DNA from: Alphaproteobacteria bacterium
GTDB taxonomy: Bacteria > Pseudomonadota > Alphaproteobacteria > Micavibrionales > UBA2020
Length of the DNA stretch: 34,487 nucleotides
NCBI GenBank assembly: GCA_021413445.1
Contig: JAIOQI010000029.1
Coordinates: forward strand, 1-34,487
Direction: 5' to 3'
Positions 7,774 to 16,954 of the stretch are shown here, piece by piece. Both the position numbers and the translations under genes were made by a program. The notes under the pieces were generated by a model that saw nothing but the letters and a program-made list of their open reading frames with translations, did no database searches and was not told the DNA's origin. How positions within the stretch are numbered: position 1 is the first letter of the stretch; every line of letters starts with the position of its first letter.

Positions 7774-8510
7774 GTCTGCCCCCGAAAAAAGCCTTCGTGC
7801 TCGCCGCCGGCCTGGGCGAGCGGATGCGCCCGCTGACCAACAACTGCCCCAAGCCGCTGCTGGCGGTGGATGGAAAGCCGATGCTGGACCGCTGCCTGGA
7901 CGCGCTGGCCGAGGCGGGCGTCGAGGAAGCGGTGGTGAACACTTTTTATCTCGCGCCGATGATCGAGGAGCATCTCAAGTCGCGGCAATCCCCGCAGATC
8001 ACCATCTCCAGCGAGACGGAATTGCTGGATACCGGCGGCGGGGTGAAAAAGAAGCTCGAATTTTTCGGCGATGCGCCGTTTTACGTGCTCAATGCCGACG
8101 TGGTGTGGACGGACGGCAAGCAACCGGCCCTGAAAGCCCTCGCCGACAAATGGGATCCCGCGCGCATGGATGTGCTGCTGCTGCTCTACCCCATTGATAA
8201 AATCTCCGTCCATGCCGGCAAGGGCGATTATTACCTGGCGGAAGGCTCCGACCGTCCCGTCTTCGCCAAAGGCAGCGGCAAACCCGCCAATTATATTTTC
8301 ACCGGCCCGCGCATCGTGCATCCGCGTTTGTTTGAAGGCGCGCCCGAAGGCGCATTCTCTTTCCTGGAGCTGTTCCACAAGGCGGAGAAAAAGGGGCGGC
8401 TCTACGGTTTGCGGCACAGCGGCGAATGGTATCACGTCGGCACGCCGGAGGCGCTGGAGGAAACCAACCGGATTCTTTCGGCGCGGCGGGAGAAAAAAGC
8501 TGTCTCATGA
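7770..8510 (+). CDS. murU: Nucleotidyltransferase, probable N-acetylmuramate-1-phosphate uridylyltransferase
   Basis: This is a sugar-phosphate nucleotidyltransferase of the RmlA/MurU class, 246 residues. The N-terminal signature AFVLAAGLGERMRPLT (8-23) is followed by CPKPLLAVDGKPML. The metal-binding region includes LNADVVW; later stretches ANYIFTGPRIVHP and EWYHVGTPEALEETNR match the family. MurU converts MurNAc-1-phosphate plus UTP to UDP-MurNAc in peptidoglycan recycling. The call rests on the tsaE-murU-addB-addA context usual in alphaproteobacteria. Without its kinase AmgK next door, mannose-1-phosphate guanylyltransferase activity remains possible. The start at 7770 was chosen for the ATGA overlap with tsaE and GAAGG upstream. 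It ends in another ATGA overlap with addB. Confidence 0.8.
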   Translation: MSLPPKKAFVLAAGLGERMRPLTNNCPKPLLAVDGKPMLDRCLDALAEAGVEEAVVNTFYLAPMIEEHLKSRQSPQITISSETELLDTGGGVKKKLEFFGDAPFYVLNADVVWTDGKQPALKALADKWDPARMDVLLLLYPIDKISVHAGKGDYYLAEGSDRPVFAKGSGKPANYIFTGPRIVHPRLFEGAPEGAFSFLELFHKAEKKGRLYGLRHSGEWYHVGTPEALEETNRILSARREKKAVS

Positions 8511-11494
8511 ACGGGCTGAAACCCACACCCTCCGTCTATAACATCGCGGTCGGGCATTCTTTTGCCGACACGCTGGCGCAAGGGATTCTGGAGCGGACGG
8601 AGTCCGATCCTCTGCTGCTCAGCGATTACACGATCTTGCTGCCCAGCCGCCGCGCCTGCCGCACCCTGCGCGAGGCTTTCCTTAGGCTCTCCGGCGGTCG
8701 GGCGACCCTGCTTCCCGCCCTGCACCCGATCGGCGAGGTCGATGCCGACGAAGTGGCGATGTTCCTCGCCGCCGGCAGCGACGTGGCGGAGAGCATCGAT
8801 ATTCCGCCGGCGGTGGGGCGCCTGGAAAGGCAACTGTTGCTGGCGCAGACAATCCAGCGGTCGGGCATGGCGCAGTCCTTCGACCAGGCGGTGGCGCTGG
8901 CGCAGGAGCTTGGCCATTTTCTCGACGAGGTGCAGACGGAGCGTTTGGGTTTCGGCGGCCTCTCCCAACTGGTGCCGGAGGAGTTCGCCGGGCACTGGCA
9001 AAAGACCCTCGAGTTCCTCAAGATACTCACCGAGCATTGGCCGGAAATTTTGAAAGAGCGCGGCGTGATCGATTTCGCCGAGCGCCGCAACCTGCTGCTG
9101 GAAGCGCAGGTCAGGGCATGGCAATCCCAGCCGCCGCAAAAGCCGGTGATCGCCGCCGGCTCGACCGGCACCGTTCCGGCGGCGGCGGAGCTGCTGAAGC
9201 TGGTGGCGCAGTTGCCGCAGGGCATGCTGGTGCTGCCCGGGCTCGATGCGTCCATGGACGAAATCAGCTGGGACAAGCTTGGCGAGGATCATCCGCAGTT
9301 CAACATGAAAAAACTCCTGCAGCGCGCCGGCATCAGCCGCGGCGCGGTGCAGGACTGGGCGGTGGCGGAAAAAAAGCCGGTCAATGCCGGGCGCGTGCGT
9401 TTGCTGTCGGAAGCAATGCGCCCCGCCGATACCACCGAGAACTGGCGCAAATTAACTTCCGGCGATATTCCCCCGCAGGCGCTGGACGGTTTTACGCGCA
9501 TCGACTGCGACACGCCGCAGGAAGAGGCGGGGGTGATTGCGCTCAGGATGCGCGAGGCGCTGGAGACGCCGGGCAAGACCTGCGCCCTGATTACGCCCGA
9601 CCGCCGCCTGGCGCGGCGGGTATCATTGAGTTTAAGGCGCTGGGGCATTCATATCGACGATTCCGGCGGTCAGCCCCTGACCGAGCTGGCCATCGGCACC
9701 TGGCTGATGCTGACCGCCGAAATGGCGGAGGAGGCGCTGGCGCCGGTGACGCTTTTGTCGTTCCTGAAGCACCCCTTCATGGCCGCCAGCATGCCGCCCG
9801 CCGAACTGCGCAGTATGGTTTATCTGCTGGATGAGATGGTGCTGCGCGGCCCGCGCCCATCCAAGGGGTTCCAGGGGCTGCGCGACGCGGCAGCGACGCT
9901 GGAGAAAAAATCCCTGTTGCACTGGCTTGATAAGATCGAGAAGCAGATGAAGGGGTTCGTTGGGTTGATGTCGTCGCCGGCGGAAAGGCCTTTTCATGAG
10001 ATTTTGGTGCAGCATATACGCCTGGCGGAAACGCTGGCCGCCACCACGGAAAGTTCCGGCGCCGAGCGCCTGTGGCAGGGCGAGGGCGGGGAAGCGGCGG
10101 GTGAGTTTCTCAACGGCCTGCTGCAATATTCCCGCGATGTGCCGCCGTTGTCGCCGGAGCATTACGTGTCGCTGCTGGGCACGCTGCTGAAAACGCTGAC
10201 GGTGCGCCCGCGCTACGGCGCCCACCCGCGCCTGAGTATTCTGGGCCAGATCGAGGCGCGGCTGTACTGCGCCGACATGGTGATTCTGGGCGGGCTCAAC
10301 GAAGGCACCTGGCCGGATCTGCCGGCGCATGACCCGTGGATGTCGCGCCCGATGCGCAAACAATTCGGCCTGCCCTCGCCAGAAAAAACCATCAGCCTCG
10401 CCGCCCATGATTTCGTGCAGGCGGCGACGGCGGCGGAAGTCGTCATCACCCGCGCGCGCAAGGTCGATGGCACGCCGACCGTCCCCGCGCGCTGGCTGCT
10501 GCGGCTGGAGACGGTGCTGAAGGCGGTCGGGCTGGAATGGCCGGAAACGCCGGGGCTGAAATACCGCCAATGGGCGCAGGCGATGGACGAGCCTACGGAA
10601 ATCAGGGCCGTTTCGCGCCCTTGTCCCGCGCCGCCGGTGGCGGCGCGGCCGCGCCAGCTGTCCGTGACGCGGATCGAAAGCTGGATGCGCGACCCTTATC
10701 AAATTTACGCGAAATACGTTCTCGGCCTTGATGCGCTCGACCCGCTCGATGCCGATCCGGGCGGGGCCGAGCGCGGCACCTTCATTCATGCCGCGCTGGA
10801 AAAATTCATTCAGGAATTCCCCGACCGGCTGCCGGACGATGCGCCGCAGAAACTGCTGGATTTCGGTCGCGCCGCCCTGACGGAGATGCGGATTCCGCAG
10901 GAGGTGGAAGCTTTCTGGTGGCCCAGGTTCGAGAAAATCGCCGGGCAGTTCATCCGGCAGGAGCGCGAATGGCGCGAGGAAGCCAAGCCCCTCCTGACCG
11001 AGGTGACGGGGCGCTGGCAGTTCGAATCCGCCGGCGGGCCTTTCATCCTCACCGGCAAGGCCGACCGCATCGACCGGTTCCGCAACGGCGGCTATGCGAT
11101 CATCGATTACAAATCGGGCTTCACGCCGGAAAACAGCGACGTGAAATCCGGCCTGTCGCCGCAGCTGCCGCTGGAGGCGCTGATCCTCGAGCGCGGCGGG
11201 TTTGAGGCGATACCGTCCGGAAAGGTCGATGAGCTGGTGTACTGGAAGGTCACCGGCAGCGGGCAGAAACCGGTGGAGAAAAAATCCGTCGCGCCGAAAG
11301 AATATAGTGTTGAGCAAATGGTGGCGGATGCCGAGGCGGGGCTGAAGGCGCTGGTGGAGCGCTTCGACGATGCGGCCACGCCTTATATCAGCCAGCCGCG
11401 CGATGCCGCCAAGCCGCGTTTTTCCGATTACGAGCATCTGGCGCGCACCAAAGAATGGGGCGTGTCGGGCGATGACGGGGAGGAAGCGTCATGA
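8507..11494 (+). CDS. addB: Double-strand break repair protein AddB (alphaproteobacterial type)
   Basis: AddB is the nuclease/scaffold partner of AddA in RecBCD-like processing of DNA ends. The product is 995 residues, starting MNGLKPTPSVYNIAVGHSFA. The N-terminal region (LPSRRACRTLREAFL) is a helicase-like fold without a canonical Walker A lysine, consistent with an inactive helicase domain in this AddB type. The family signature GGLNEGTWPDLPAHDPWMSR lies near 594-613. The C-terminal PD-(D/E)XK nuclease begins with LSVTRIESWMRDPYQIYAKY (about 718) and ERGTFIHAALEKF. It has the catalytic GKADRID...YAIIDYKSG near 849-870. The start at 8507 overlaps the murU stop (ATGA), and the stop overlaps the addA start (ATGA 11491-11494). 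Confidence 0.95.
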   Translation: MNGLKPTPSVYNIAVGHSFADTLAQGILERTESDPLLLSDYTILLPSRRACRTLREAFLRLSGGRATLLPALHPIGEVDADEVAMFLAAGSDVAESIDIPPAVGRLERQLLLAQTIQRSGMAQSFDQAVALAQELGHFLDEVQTERLGFGGLSQLVPEEFAGHWQKTLEFLKILTEHWPEILKERGVIDFAERRNLLLEAQVRAWQSQPPQKPVIAAGSTGTVPAAAELLKLVAQLPQGMLVLPGLDASMDEISWDKLGEDHPQFNMKKLLQRAGISRGAVQDWAVAEKKPVNAGRVRLLSEAMRPADTTENWRKLTSGDIPPQALDGFTRIDCDTPQEEAGVIALRMREALETPGKTCALITPDRRLARRVSLSLRRWGIHIDDSGGQPLTELAIGTWLMLTAEMAEEALAPVTLLSFLKHPFMAASMPPAELRSMVYLLDEMVLRGPRPSKGFQGLRDAAATLEKKSLLHWLDKIEKQMKGFVGLMSSPAERPFHEILVQHIRLAETLAATTESSGAERLWQGEGGEAAGEFLNGLLQYSRDVPPLSPEHYVSLLGTLLKTLTVRPRYGAHPRLSILGQIEARLYCADMVILGGLNEGTWPDLPAHDPWMSRPMRKQFGLPSPEKTISLAAHDFVQAATAAEVVITRARKVDGTPTVPARWLLRLETVLKAVGLEWPETPGLKYRQWAQAMDEPTEIRAVSRPCPAPPVAARPRQLSVTRIESWMRDPYQIYAKYVLGLDALDPLDADPGGAERGTFIHAALEKFIQEFPDRLPDDAPQKLLDFGRAALTEMRIPQEVEAFWWPRFEKIAGQFIRQEREWREEAKPLLTEVTGRWQFESAGGPFILTGKADRIDRFRNGGYAIIDYKSGFTPENSDVKSGLSPQLPLEALILERGGFEAIPSGKVDELVYWKVTGSGQKPVEKKSVAPKEYSVEQMVADAEAGLKALVERFDDAATPYISQPRDAAKPRFSDYEHLARTKEWGVSGDDGEEAS

Positions 11495-14400
11495 CGGCGA
11501 CCGTCCCCAAAAAGCCATCTGCCGCAGAACATCCCGGCGTGAAGCAGGCGCTGGCCTCCGATCCCCTGAAGAGCGTGTGGGTCGGCGCTTCCGCCGGCAC
11601 CGGCAAGACCAAGGTGCTGATCGACCGCGTGCTGCGCCTGATGCTGCCGCGTTCAGGCTTGCCGCGCGAAAGCGCGACGCCGCCCGGTAAAATCCTTTGC
11701 CTGACTTTCACCAAGACAGCGGCGGCGGAAATGTCCAACCGTGTCTATGAGAGCCTCAGCAAATGGTCGGTCATGGATGATGCGGAGCTTTGCGGGGAAT
11801 TGCAGGAACTGACCGGCGCGCCGCCGACGGCGGAAATCCAGGAGGAGGCGCGGCGGCTGTTCGCGCGGGTGCTGGACACGCCGGGCGGCCTCAAAATCAT
11901 GACCATCCATTCCTTCTGCCAGTCGGTGCTGAAGCGCTTCCCGGTCGAGGCCGGGCTGCCGCCGCATTTCCAGCTGATGGACGAGCAGAGCGCCGTCGAA
12001 TACCTGACCAAATGCCTGCACCACATCATCGCCGAAGCGCGGGAGAATCCCGCTTCCGCCCTGGCGCAGTCGTTCAACCAGCTGACGCTGCATCTCGATT
12101 CCACGGCCATGTCGGAGCTGATGCAGCAGATCATGGCGAAGCGCAGCCTGTTGACCGAAATCCTCAAACAGCACGGCGACGCGGAAGGGCAGGCGGAAAA
12201 AACCGTCCGCGCGCTCTATCAGTATCTTCACCTTGATGAAAACGTGACTGAGCAGGAAATCCTGTCGCAGGCGGGAAATCTCGGCGATCTTCAGGAAGCC
12301 AATCTAAAAAAAGCCCTCGCCGCCCTGCTGGGCGGCAGCGCGACGGACGTTAAAAAAGCCGGCTTCATCCAGCCGTGGCTGGAGCAGAAGGCGCGGCGCG
12401 GCGAACTGCTGGGGCTGTACCGCCACGCCTTTTTCACCAAAGACGGCGAGATCCTGAAAACGCTGGCGACCAAGGCGGCGGTGGAGGCTTATTCCGATAT
12501 CCTTGACGTGATGCGGGAAGAAGCCGGACGGCTACAGGCGGTGCAGGAACAATTGCAGGCGCTGCGGCTGGCGAAGCTGAATGCGGCGCTGCTGACGGTG
12601 GCCTCGGCGATGGTCGGGCGCTATGCGCGCTACAAAAAATACCGCGACCAGCTGGATTTCGACGACCTGATTATCAAGGCCTGCGAGCTGCTGGCGGAAG
12701 ACGGGATGGTGCCGTGGGTGCTGTTCAAGCTCGACGCGGGCATCGACCACATCCTGGTCGATGAGGCGCAGGACACCAGCCGCCACCAGTGGCGGGTGAT
12801 CGAATCCCTGAGCGAGGAATTCTTCGCCGGGCGCGGCTCGCGCGAAAATACCCCGCGGACGCTGTTCGTGGTCGGCGACGAGAAGCAGTCCATCTTCAGT
12901 TTCCAGGGCGCGGACCCCGACGAATTTGCGCGGATGCAGGAATTTTTCGGCGACCGCGTGAACCGGCTGCAGGAGGGCTGGGAGATCTTCCTTGAATATT
13001 CCTTCCGCTCGACGCGCACGGTGCTGGAAGTGGTCGATAGCGTTTTCGGCAATCCGCAGGCGAGAAAAGGCGTGGTTTTCGATGTTGAACGCGAGGTGCG
13101 GCACCTGCCGTTCCGCGCCGGGCAGGCAGGGCTGGTCGAGCTGTGGCCGCTGGTTAGGACCTCCGCCAGGGAAAATCCCGCGCCGTGGCAGATGCCTTTG
13201 GCGGTTGATGCCGGAGACAATGCGGCGAGCCGGCTGGCGCAGAAAATCGCCGCCACGATCCGGGGCTGGCTGGAGAGTAAGGAAATGCTGGTTTCCAAAG
13301 GCCGCGCCATCCGCGCCGGGGACGTGCTGGTCCTGGTGCAGTCGCGCGGCGCTTTCGTGGAGCTGCTGATCCGCGCGCTGAAAAGCGCGAATGTGCCGGT
13401 GGCGGGCGTCGATCGCATGACGCTGCTGGACGAAATCGCGGTGATGGACCTGCTGGCGCTGGCGCAGTTCGCGCTGCTGCCGGGGGACGACCTGACCCTC
13501 GCCTGCCTGCTGAAGTCGCCGCTGGTCGGGCTGAGCGAAGAAGAGCTTTACCAGCTTTGCCGGCAGCGCCCGTCCTCGCTGTGGGAAGCGGTGCAGCGCC
13601 AAAGGCCGGCGCTGGCGTCCTGGCTGCAGGGGCGGATGGCGAAGGCCGGCAGCATCACGCCGTATGAGTTTTTTGCGGAAGCCCTCAACATGCCCTGCTT
13701 TGCCGACCCGGTCAGCGGCCGGCGCGCCTTTTACGGGCGTCTGGGGCCGGACATCCAGGACGCGCTGGATGAATTCCTCAACCGCTGCCTGCACTACGAG
13801 CAAAGCCATACCCCGTCGCTGCAAAAATTCACCGACTGGTTCTCGCGCGGCGAGGCGGAGATCAAGCGCGAGCAGGATCATGCCGGCGCGGATCAGGTGC
13901 GAATCATGACGGTGCACGGCGCCAAGGGCCTGCAGGCGCCGATCGTGTTTTTGCCCGACACCGTCAAGAAACTGCACGACCATAACAAGGGCCGGGTGCG
14001 CCTGCTGTGGCCGGAGGACGAAAGCGGCGTGCCGCTATGGTCGCCGCGCGCGGAATTCGACGCGCCGCTTTATGCGGAACAGCAGCAGGCAGCGCGGGAA
14101 CGCCAGGAGGAGGAATACCGGCGGCTGCTCTACGTCGCGCTGACCCGCGCCGAGGATAGATTGTATATATGCGGCTATCGCGGCGTCAAAAATCCCAAGC
14201 CGGATTGCTGGTACAACCTCGTTGCCGAGGCCTTCCCGGCTAGTGCGCAGAAAATCGAATGCGGCGCGGATGAAAATGGGGAAGTGCTGTTCACCAGCCG
14301 CCTTGAGCATACCCAGGAGGCGGCGGTGGAAAAAGAAAAGCGCCGCAGGGAAAAATCTGATGCCGTGCGCGAGCCCTTGCCGGTGTGGGGCTGGAGCGTG

Positions 14401-14991
14401 CCGGAAAACGAACCTTCCCCGCCGCAGCCGCTGGCGCCGTCCCGGCCGGACGATAACGAGCCGGCGATGAAAGGGCCGCTGGCCGCGGGCGAGGACTGGA
14501 AGTTCAGCCGCGGCATCATCGTGCACCAGATTCTCGAAGTGCTGCCGCAGCTGCCGGAAGCGCAATGGGAGAAAGTGCTGGCGCATTACCTGGCGCGGCC
14601 GCGGCTGCAGGTCCCGCCGGAACAGCAAAAATCTTTTGCCCGGGAAATCCTCGCCGTGCTGCGGCACCCGGAATTCGCCGCCATTTTCGGGGAGGGGTCG
14701 CGGGCCGAAGTGCCGGTGGTGGGTCTGACCGCGCAGAAAATTCTTTCCGGCCAGATGGACCGGATTCTGGTGACGGACAAAACGGTCCTCATCGTCGATT
14801 ACAAAACCAACCGCCCGCCGCCCAAAAGCGCCGAAGCGGTGCCGGTCATCTACCTGAAACAAATGGCGGCTTACCGTGCTGTTATTCATAATATTTATCC
14901 CCAGCATAAGATCAAATGCGCCTTGTTGTGGACGGACGGGCCTGTGCTGATGCCACTTTCTGACAAGATGCTTGACTCTTATATACCATAA
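11491..14991 (+). CDS. addA: Double-strand break repair helicase AddA
   Basis: AddA is a superfamily-1 UvrD-type helicase/nuclease of 1166 residues that unwinds and trims double-strand ends for recombination. Visible helicase motifs are Walker A GASAGTGKT (32-40), Ia LTFTKTAAAEM (71-81), II DEAQDTS (about 424), III VGDEKQSIFSFQGADP (about 460), V VRIMTVHGAKGLQAPIVF and VI YVALTRAEDRLYICG (about 880). The C-terminal PD-(D/E)XK nuclease includes RGIIVHQILEVLP (about 1008) and the catalytic GQMDRILV...LIVDYKTNRPPP (about 1086-1110). It is translationally coupled to addB. The following gene, an ankyrin protein, starts 44 bases on, so it may be co-transcribed. Confidence 0.97.
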   Translation: MTATVPKKPSAAEHPGVKQALASDPLKSVWVGASAGTGKTKVLIDRVLRLMLPRSGLPRESATPPGKILCLTFTKTAAAEMSNRVYESLSKWSVMDDAELCGELQELTGAPPTAEIQEEARRLFARVLDTPGGLKIMTIHSFCQSVLKRFPVEAGLPPHFQLMDEQSAVEYLTKCLHHIIAEARENPASALAQSFNQLTLHLDSTAMSELMQQIMAKRSLLTEILKQHGDAEGQAEKTVRALYQYLHLDENVTEQEILSQAGNLGDLQEANLKKALAALLGGSATDVKKAGFIQPWLEQKARRGELLGLYRHAFFTKDGEILKTLATKAAVEAYSDILDVMREEAGRLQAVQEQLQALRLAKLNAALLTVASAMVGRYARYKKYRDQLDFDDLIIKACELLAEDGMVPWVLFKLDAGIDHILVDEAQDTSRHQWRVIESLSEEFFAGRGSRENTPRTLFVVGDEKQSIFSFQGADPDEFARMQEFFGDRVNRLQEGWEIFLEYSFRSTRTVLEVVDSVFGNPQARKGVVFDVEREVRHLPFRAGQAGLVELWPLVRTSARENPAPWQMPLAVDAGDNAASRLAQKIAATIRGWLESKEMLVSKGRAIRAGDVLVLVQSRGAFVELLIRALKSANVPVAGVDRMTLLDEIAVMDLLALAQFALLPGDDLTLACLLKSPLVGLSEEELYQLCRQRPSSLWEAVQRQRPALASWLQGRMAKAGSITPYEFFAEALNMPCFADPVSGRRAFYGRLGPDIQDALDEFLNRCLHYEQSHTPSLQKFTDWFSRGEAEIKREQDHAGADQVRIMTVHGAKGLQAPIVFLPDTVKKLHDHNKGRVRLLWPEDESGVPLWSPRAEFDAPLYAEQQQAARERQEEEYRRLLYVALTRAEDRLYICGYRGVKNPKPDCWYNLVAEAFPASAQKIECGADENGEVLFTSRLEHTQEAAVEKEKRRREKSDAVREPLPVWGWSVPENEPSPPQPLAPSRPDDNEPAMKGPLAAGEDWKFSRGIIVHQILEVLPQLPEAQWEKVLAHYLARPRLQVPPEQQKSFAREILAVLRHPEFAAIFGEGSRAEVPVVGLTAQKILSGQMDRILVTDKTVLIVDYKTNRPPPKSAEAVPVIYLKQMAAYRAVIHNIYPQHKIKCALLWTDGPVLMPLSDKMLDSYIP

Positions 14992-15035
14992 GTCCTACCC
15001 TGATTCTTTCAGAACGAAAAACGAGGGATGGGACG

Positions 15036-16202
15036 ATGAAAAAGCCAGGCAAGAATCGTGACGAGCAATTGATTAGTGCGGCCAGCGCCGGCCACATCAA
15101 CGTCGTGAACAAGATGCTCAAAAAGGGTGGCCTCAACCTCAATTTTCAGGGCGATGAAAAAGATCTTAATTTCTGGTGCGGCGGCGTTTTGCGCGATGCC
15201 AACTGGCGCGACATGAAGCCTTCGTCCCACCGCATCGGCAAATGCGGCAACACGGCGCTGATGTGGGCCTGCCAGCTGCACCGCACCAAAGTCGCGGCGG
15301 CGCTGCTGGTTGCCGGCGCGAACCCGCGGGTCACCAACCTGGTCGGCGAGACGGCGCTGCACCTGCTCGACGACCATGCGGCCTGCCTGGTCGATAAAAT
15401 GGTGGAAGCGGGCGCGGACGTGAATGCCCGCAACGCCTGGGGCGCAACGCCCTTGATGATGGCGCTGCACAGCGGCCGCCTCGACCTCGCCCGCAAGCTC
15501 CTGGAGCACGGTGCCCATCCGCTCATCAAAACGGTCAGCGGCCATGACGCTTTTGCGATCGCGCAAAGCGCCGGCATCGACCCGGCCTTCATCAGCCAGA
15601 TGCACGCGATGATGGACAGGATTATCTACATCAACGACCTGAAATCGCACGACTGGTATTACCAGTACAGCGACGACCAGAGGGTCTGGCGCGCCGGCGG
15701 GGAAGCCAGCAAGGCGCTGCACGAGAAGCAGCAGAAACAGGATCCGGACTTCCTGCTGTGGAACAAATACGCGCCGAAAGAATACCAGCATGTCGTGGAG
15801 CAACCCCAGCTTATCGAGCTGAAAGGCAGGCTGGTGGCGTTTTCGGAGCAGGGGTCGGAAGGCACCCATTGGGCTTTCCAGGAAGACGGCAAGAGCGGGG
15901 CAAAACCCGGCGGGCTGGGCTTCGAGGGCCTGCATTTCCTGAAGCCCGGCGATTTGCTGAGCGTCTTCAACAAAGCCTCCAGCAAGAAGCCGATATGGAA
16001 AGGCGAGGTTGACCTTGATTTCAAAAAGAATATCCAGCCCCTGCCGCTGCTGCCGTCCCTGACGGCGCAATGGGTTGCCAACATCGGCAGCGTTCACGGC
16101 ATCCAGAAAGACGTCGCGCCGGAAAAATGGGCAAAAATGTTCTTGGATGAAAAGCCCGCCCGGCTTATTCTCCAGGTTCCACCAAAACCGAAAGCGCCCT
16201 GA
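15036..16202 (+). CDS. Ankyrin-repeat protein with uncharacterised C-terminal region
   Basis: This 388-residue protein has no signal peptide. The first half has ankyrin units: EQLISAASAGHINVVNKMLK, a long non-repeat insert, GNTALMWACQLHRTKVAAAL with LVAGANPRV, GETALHLLDDHAACLVDKMV with EAGADVNARNAWGATPLMMA, and SGRLDLARKLLEHGAHPLI. The second half (about 200-388) is not ankyrin. It contains SHDWYYQYSDDQRVW, HWAFQEDG, LHFLKPGDLLSVFN, and a late VAPEKWAKMFLDEKP distantly reminiscent of the P-x-x-W module of the 4347 and 5074 proteins. The start ATG at 15036 has GAGGG eight bases upstream. It sits between addA and the thioredoxin genes, normally neighbours in alphaproteobacteria, so it looks like an insertion into that operon. 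Function is unknown. Confidence 0.88.
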   Translation: MKKPGKNRDEQLISAASAGHINVVNKMLKKGGLNLNFQGDEKDLNFWCGGVLRDANWRDMKPSSHRIGKCGNTALMWACQLHRTKVAAALLVAGANPRVTNLVGETALHLLDDHAACLVDKMVEAGADVNARNAWGATPLMMALHSGRLDLARKLLEHGAHPLIKTVSGHDAFAIAQSAGIDPAFISQMHAMMDRIIYINDLKSHDWYYQYSDDQRVWRAGGEASKALHEKQQKQDPDFLLWNKYAPKEYQHVVEQPQLIELKGRLVAFSEQGSEGTHWAFQEDGKSGAKPGGLGFEGLHFLKPGDLLSVFNKASSKKPIWKGEVDLDFKKNIQPLPLLPSLTAQWVANIGSVHGIQKDVAPEKWAKMFLDEKPARLILQVPPKPKAP

Positions 16203-16214
16203 AAGGACAAAGCC

Positions 16215-16595
16215 ATGACCTCCAAGAACATCACCATCGTTACCAAAGAAAATTTCGAAGCCGAAGTGAAGCAATCCGACAAGCTGGTGCTGATCGATTT
16301 TTATGCCGACTGGTGCGGCCCCTGCAAGGCGCTGGCCCCGAAGCTGGACCAGATCGCCGATGAGAATCTCGGCACGGTGAAGGTGGTTAAGATCAACGTT
16401 GACGAACAGCCTGAACTGGCGGCGGCTTTTAACGTGAAGGGGATTCCGCTGCTGGTGACCATGAAAGGTGACCAGGCCCTTTATGGTTCCATCGGCAACA
16501 TCCCGAAAAACAAGATTGAAGAATTGATCGCCATCTCCCTTCAAGGGCCGCCGCCGGCCAGCAACAAGCCGGACAACAAAGGCCCAACCCCGTAA
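16215..16595 (+). CDS. Thioredoxin-like protein (first of two)
   Basis: This is a 126-residue thioredoxin-fold protein with the redox-active WCGPC in VLIDFYADWCGPCKALAPKL (residues 29-48). It has the conserved KVVKINVDEQPELAAAFNVK and the cis-proline segment KGIPLLV. It reduces protein disulfides in the cytoplasm, since no signal peptide is present. A Pro/Asn/Lys-rich tail (PPPASNKPDNKGPTP) extends beyond the usual fold. AAAGGA lies seven bases before the ATG. It follows the ankyrin gene by 12 bases and precedes a second, more canonical thioredoxin, so the two may have different partners. Confidence 0.93.
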   Translation: MTSKNITIVTKENFEAEVKQSDKLVLIDFYADWCGPCKALAPKLDQIADENLGTVKVVKINVDEQPELAAAFNVKGIPLLVTMKGDQALYGSIGNIPKNKIEELIAISLQGPPPASNKPDNKGPTP

Positions 16596-16614
16596 TAAAA
16601 GAGAGAGAGTTTAG

Positions 16615-16935
16615 ATGGGCGCGCAGCACGTTACCGATGCCGATTTTGAAACCGAAGTCCTGAAAGCCGCCGGCCCGGTGCTGGTGGATTTCTGGGCGGA
16701 GTGGTGCGGCCCCTGCCGCGCCCTGACCCCGACCCTGGATGCGCTGGCCGTCGAAAAGACCGGCAAGCTCAAGGTGGTCAAGGTCAACGTCGATGAAAGC
16801 CCTCACGCGCCGTCCAAATACGGCGTGCGCTCCATCCCGGCGCTGTATATTTTCAAGGGCGGCCAGGTGGTGGCGCAGACTGTCGGCGCGCTGCCGAAGT
16901 CCGAACTTTCCAAATGGATTGATGCGTCGATATAA
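16615..16935 (+). CDS. trxA: Thioredoxin
   Basis: This canonical 106-residue thioredoxin has LVDFWAEWCGPCRALTPTLD with the WCGPC active site, KLKVVKVNVDESPHAPSKYG, the cis-proline segment VRSIPALYIFKGGQVV and a C-terminal helix KSELSKWIDASI. It acts as a general cytoplasmic disulfide reductant fed by thioredoxin reductase. Of the two tandem copies this is the better match in length and tail to the trxA normally found after addA in alphaproteobacteria. GAGAGAG lies about five bases before the ATG. Pairwise identity with the upstream copy is limited to the core motifs, so the pair is not a recent duplication. Confidence 0.95.
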   Translation: MGAQHVTDADFETEVLKAAGPVLVDFWAEWCGPCRALTPTLDALAVEKTGKLKVVKVNVDESPHAPSKYGVRSIPALYIFKGGQVVAQTVGALPKSELSKWIDASI

Positions 16936-16954
16936 AGAGAGAAAGTTATTTTTG

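Noticed and set aside
9632-11437. 600-residue minus-strand frame opposite addB
   Set aside because: Arg/His/Gln-rich translation without domains, lying wholly antisense to the strongly supported addB; an artefact of codon bias.
11490-11500. A frameshift or fusion at the addB-addA junction
   Set aside because: The 4-base overlap is an ordinary ATGA coupling like the two before it in the same operon.
12532-13983. Long minus-strand frame opposite addA
   Set aside because: Shadow frame; addA helicase and nuclease motifs are continuous through the interval.
15009-16544. 511-residue minus-strand frame opposite the ankyrin and first thioredoxin genes
   Set aside because: It spans two real plus-strand genes and their ribosome sites, and its own translation shows no motif.
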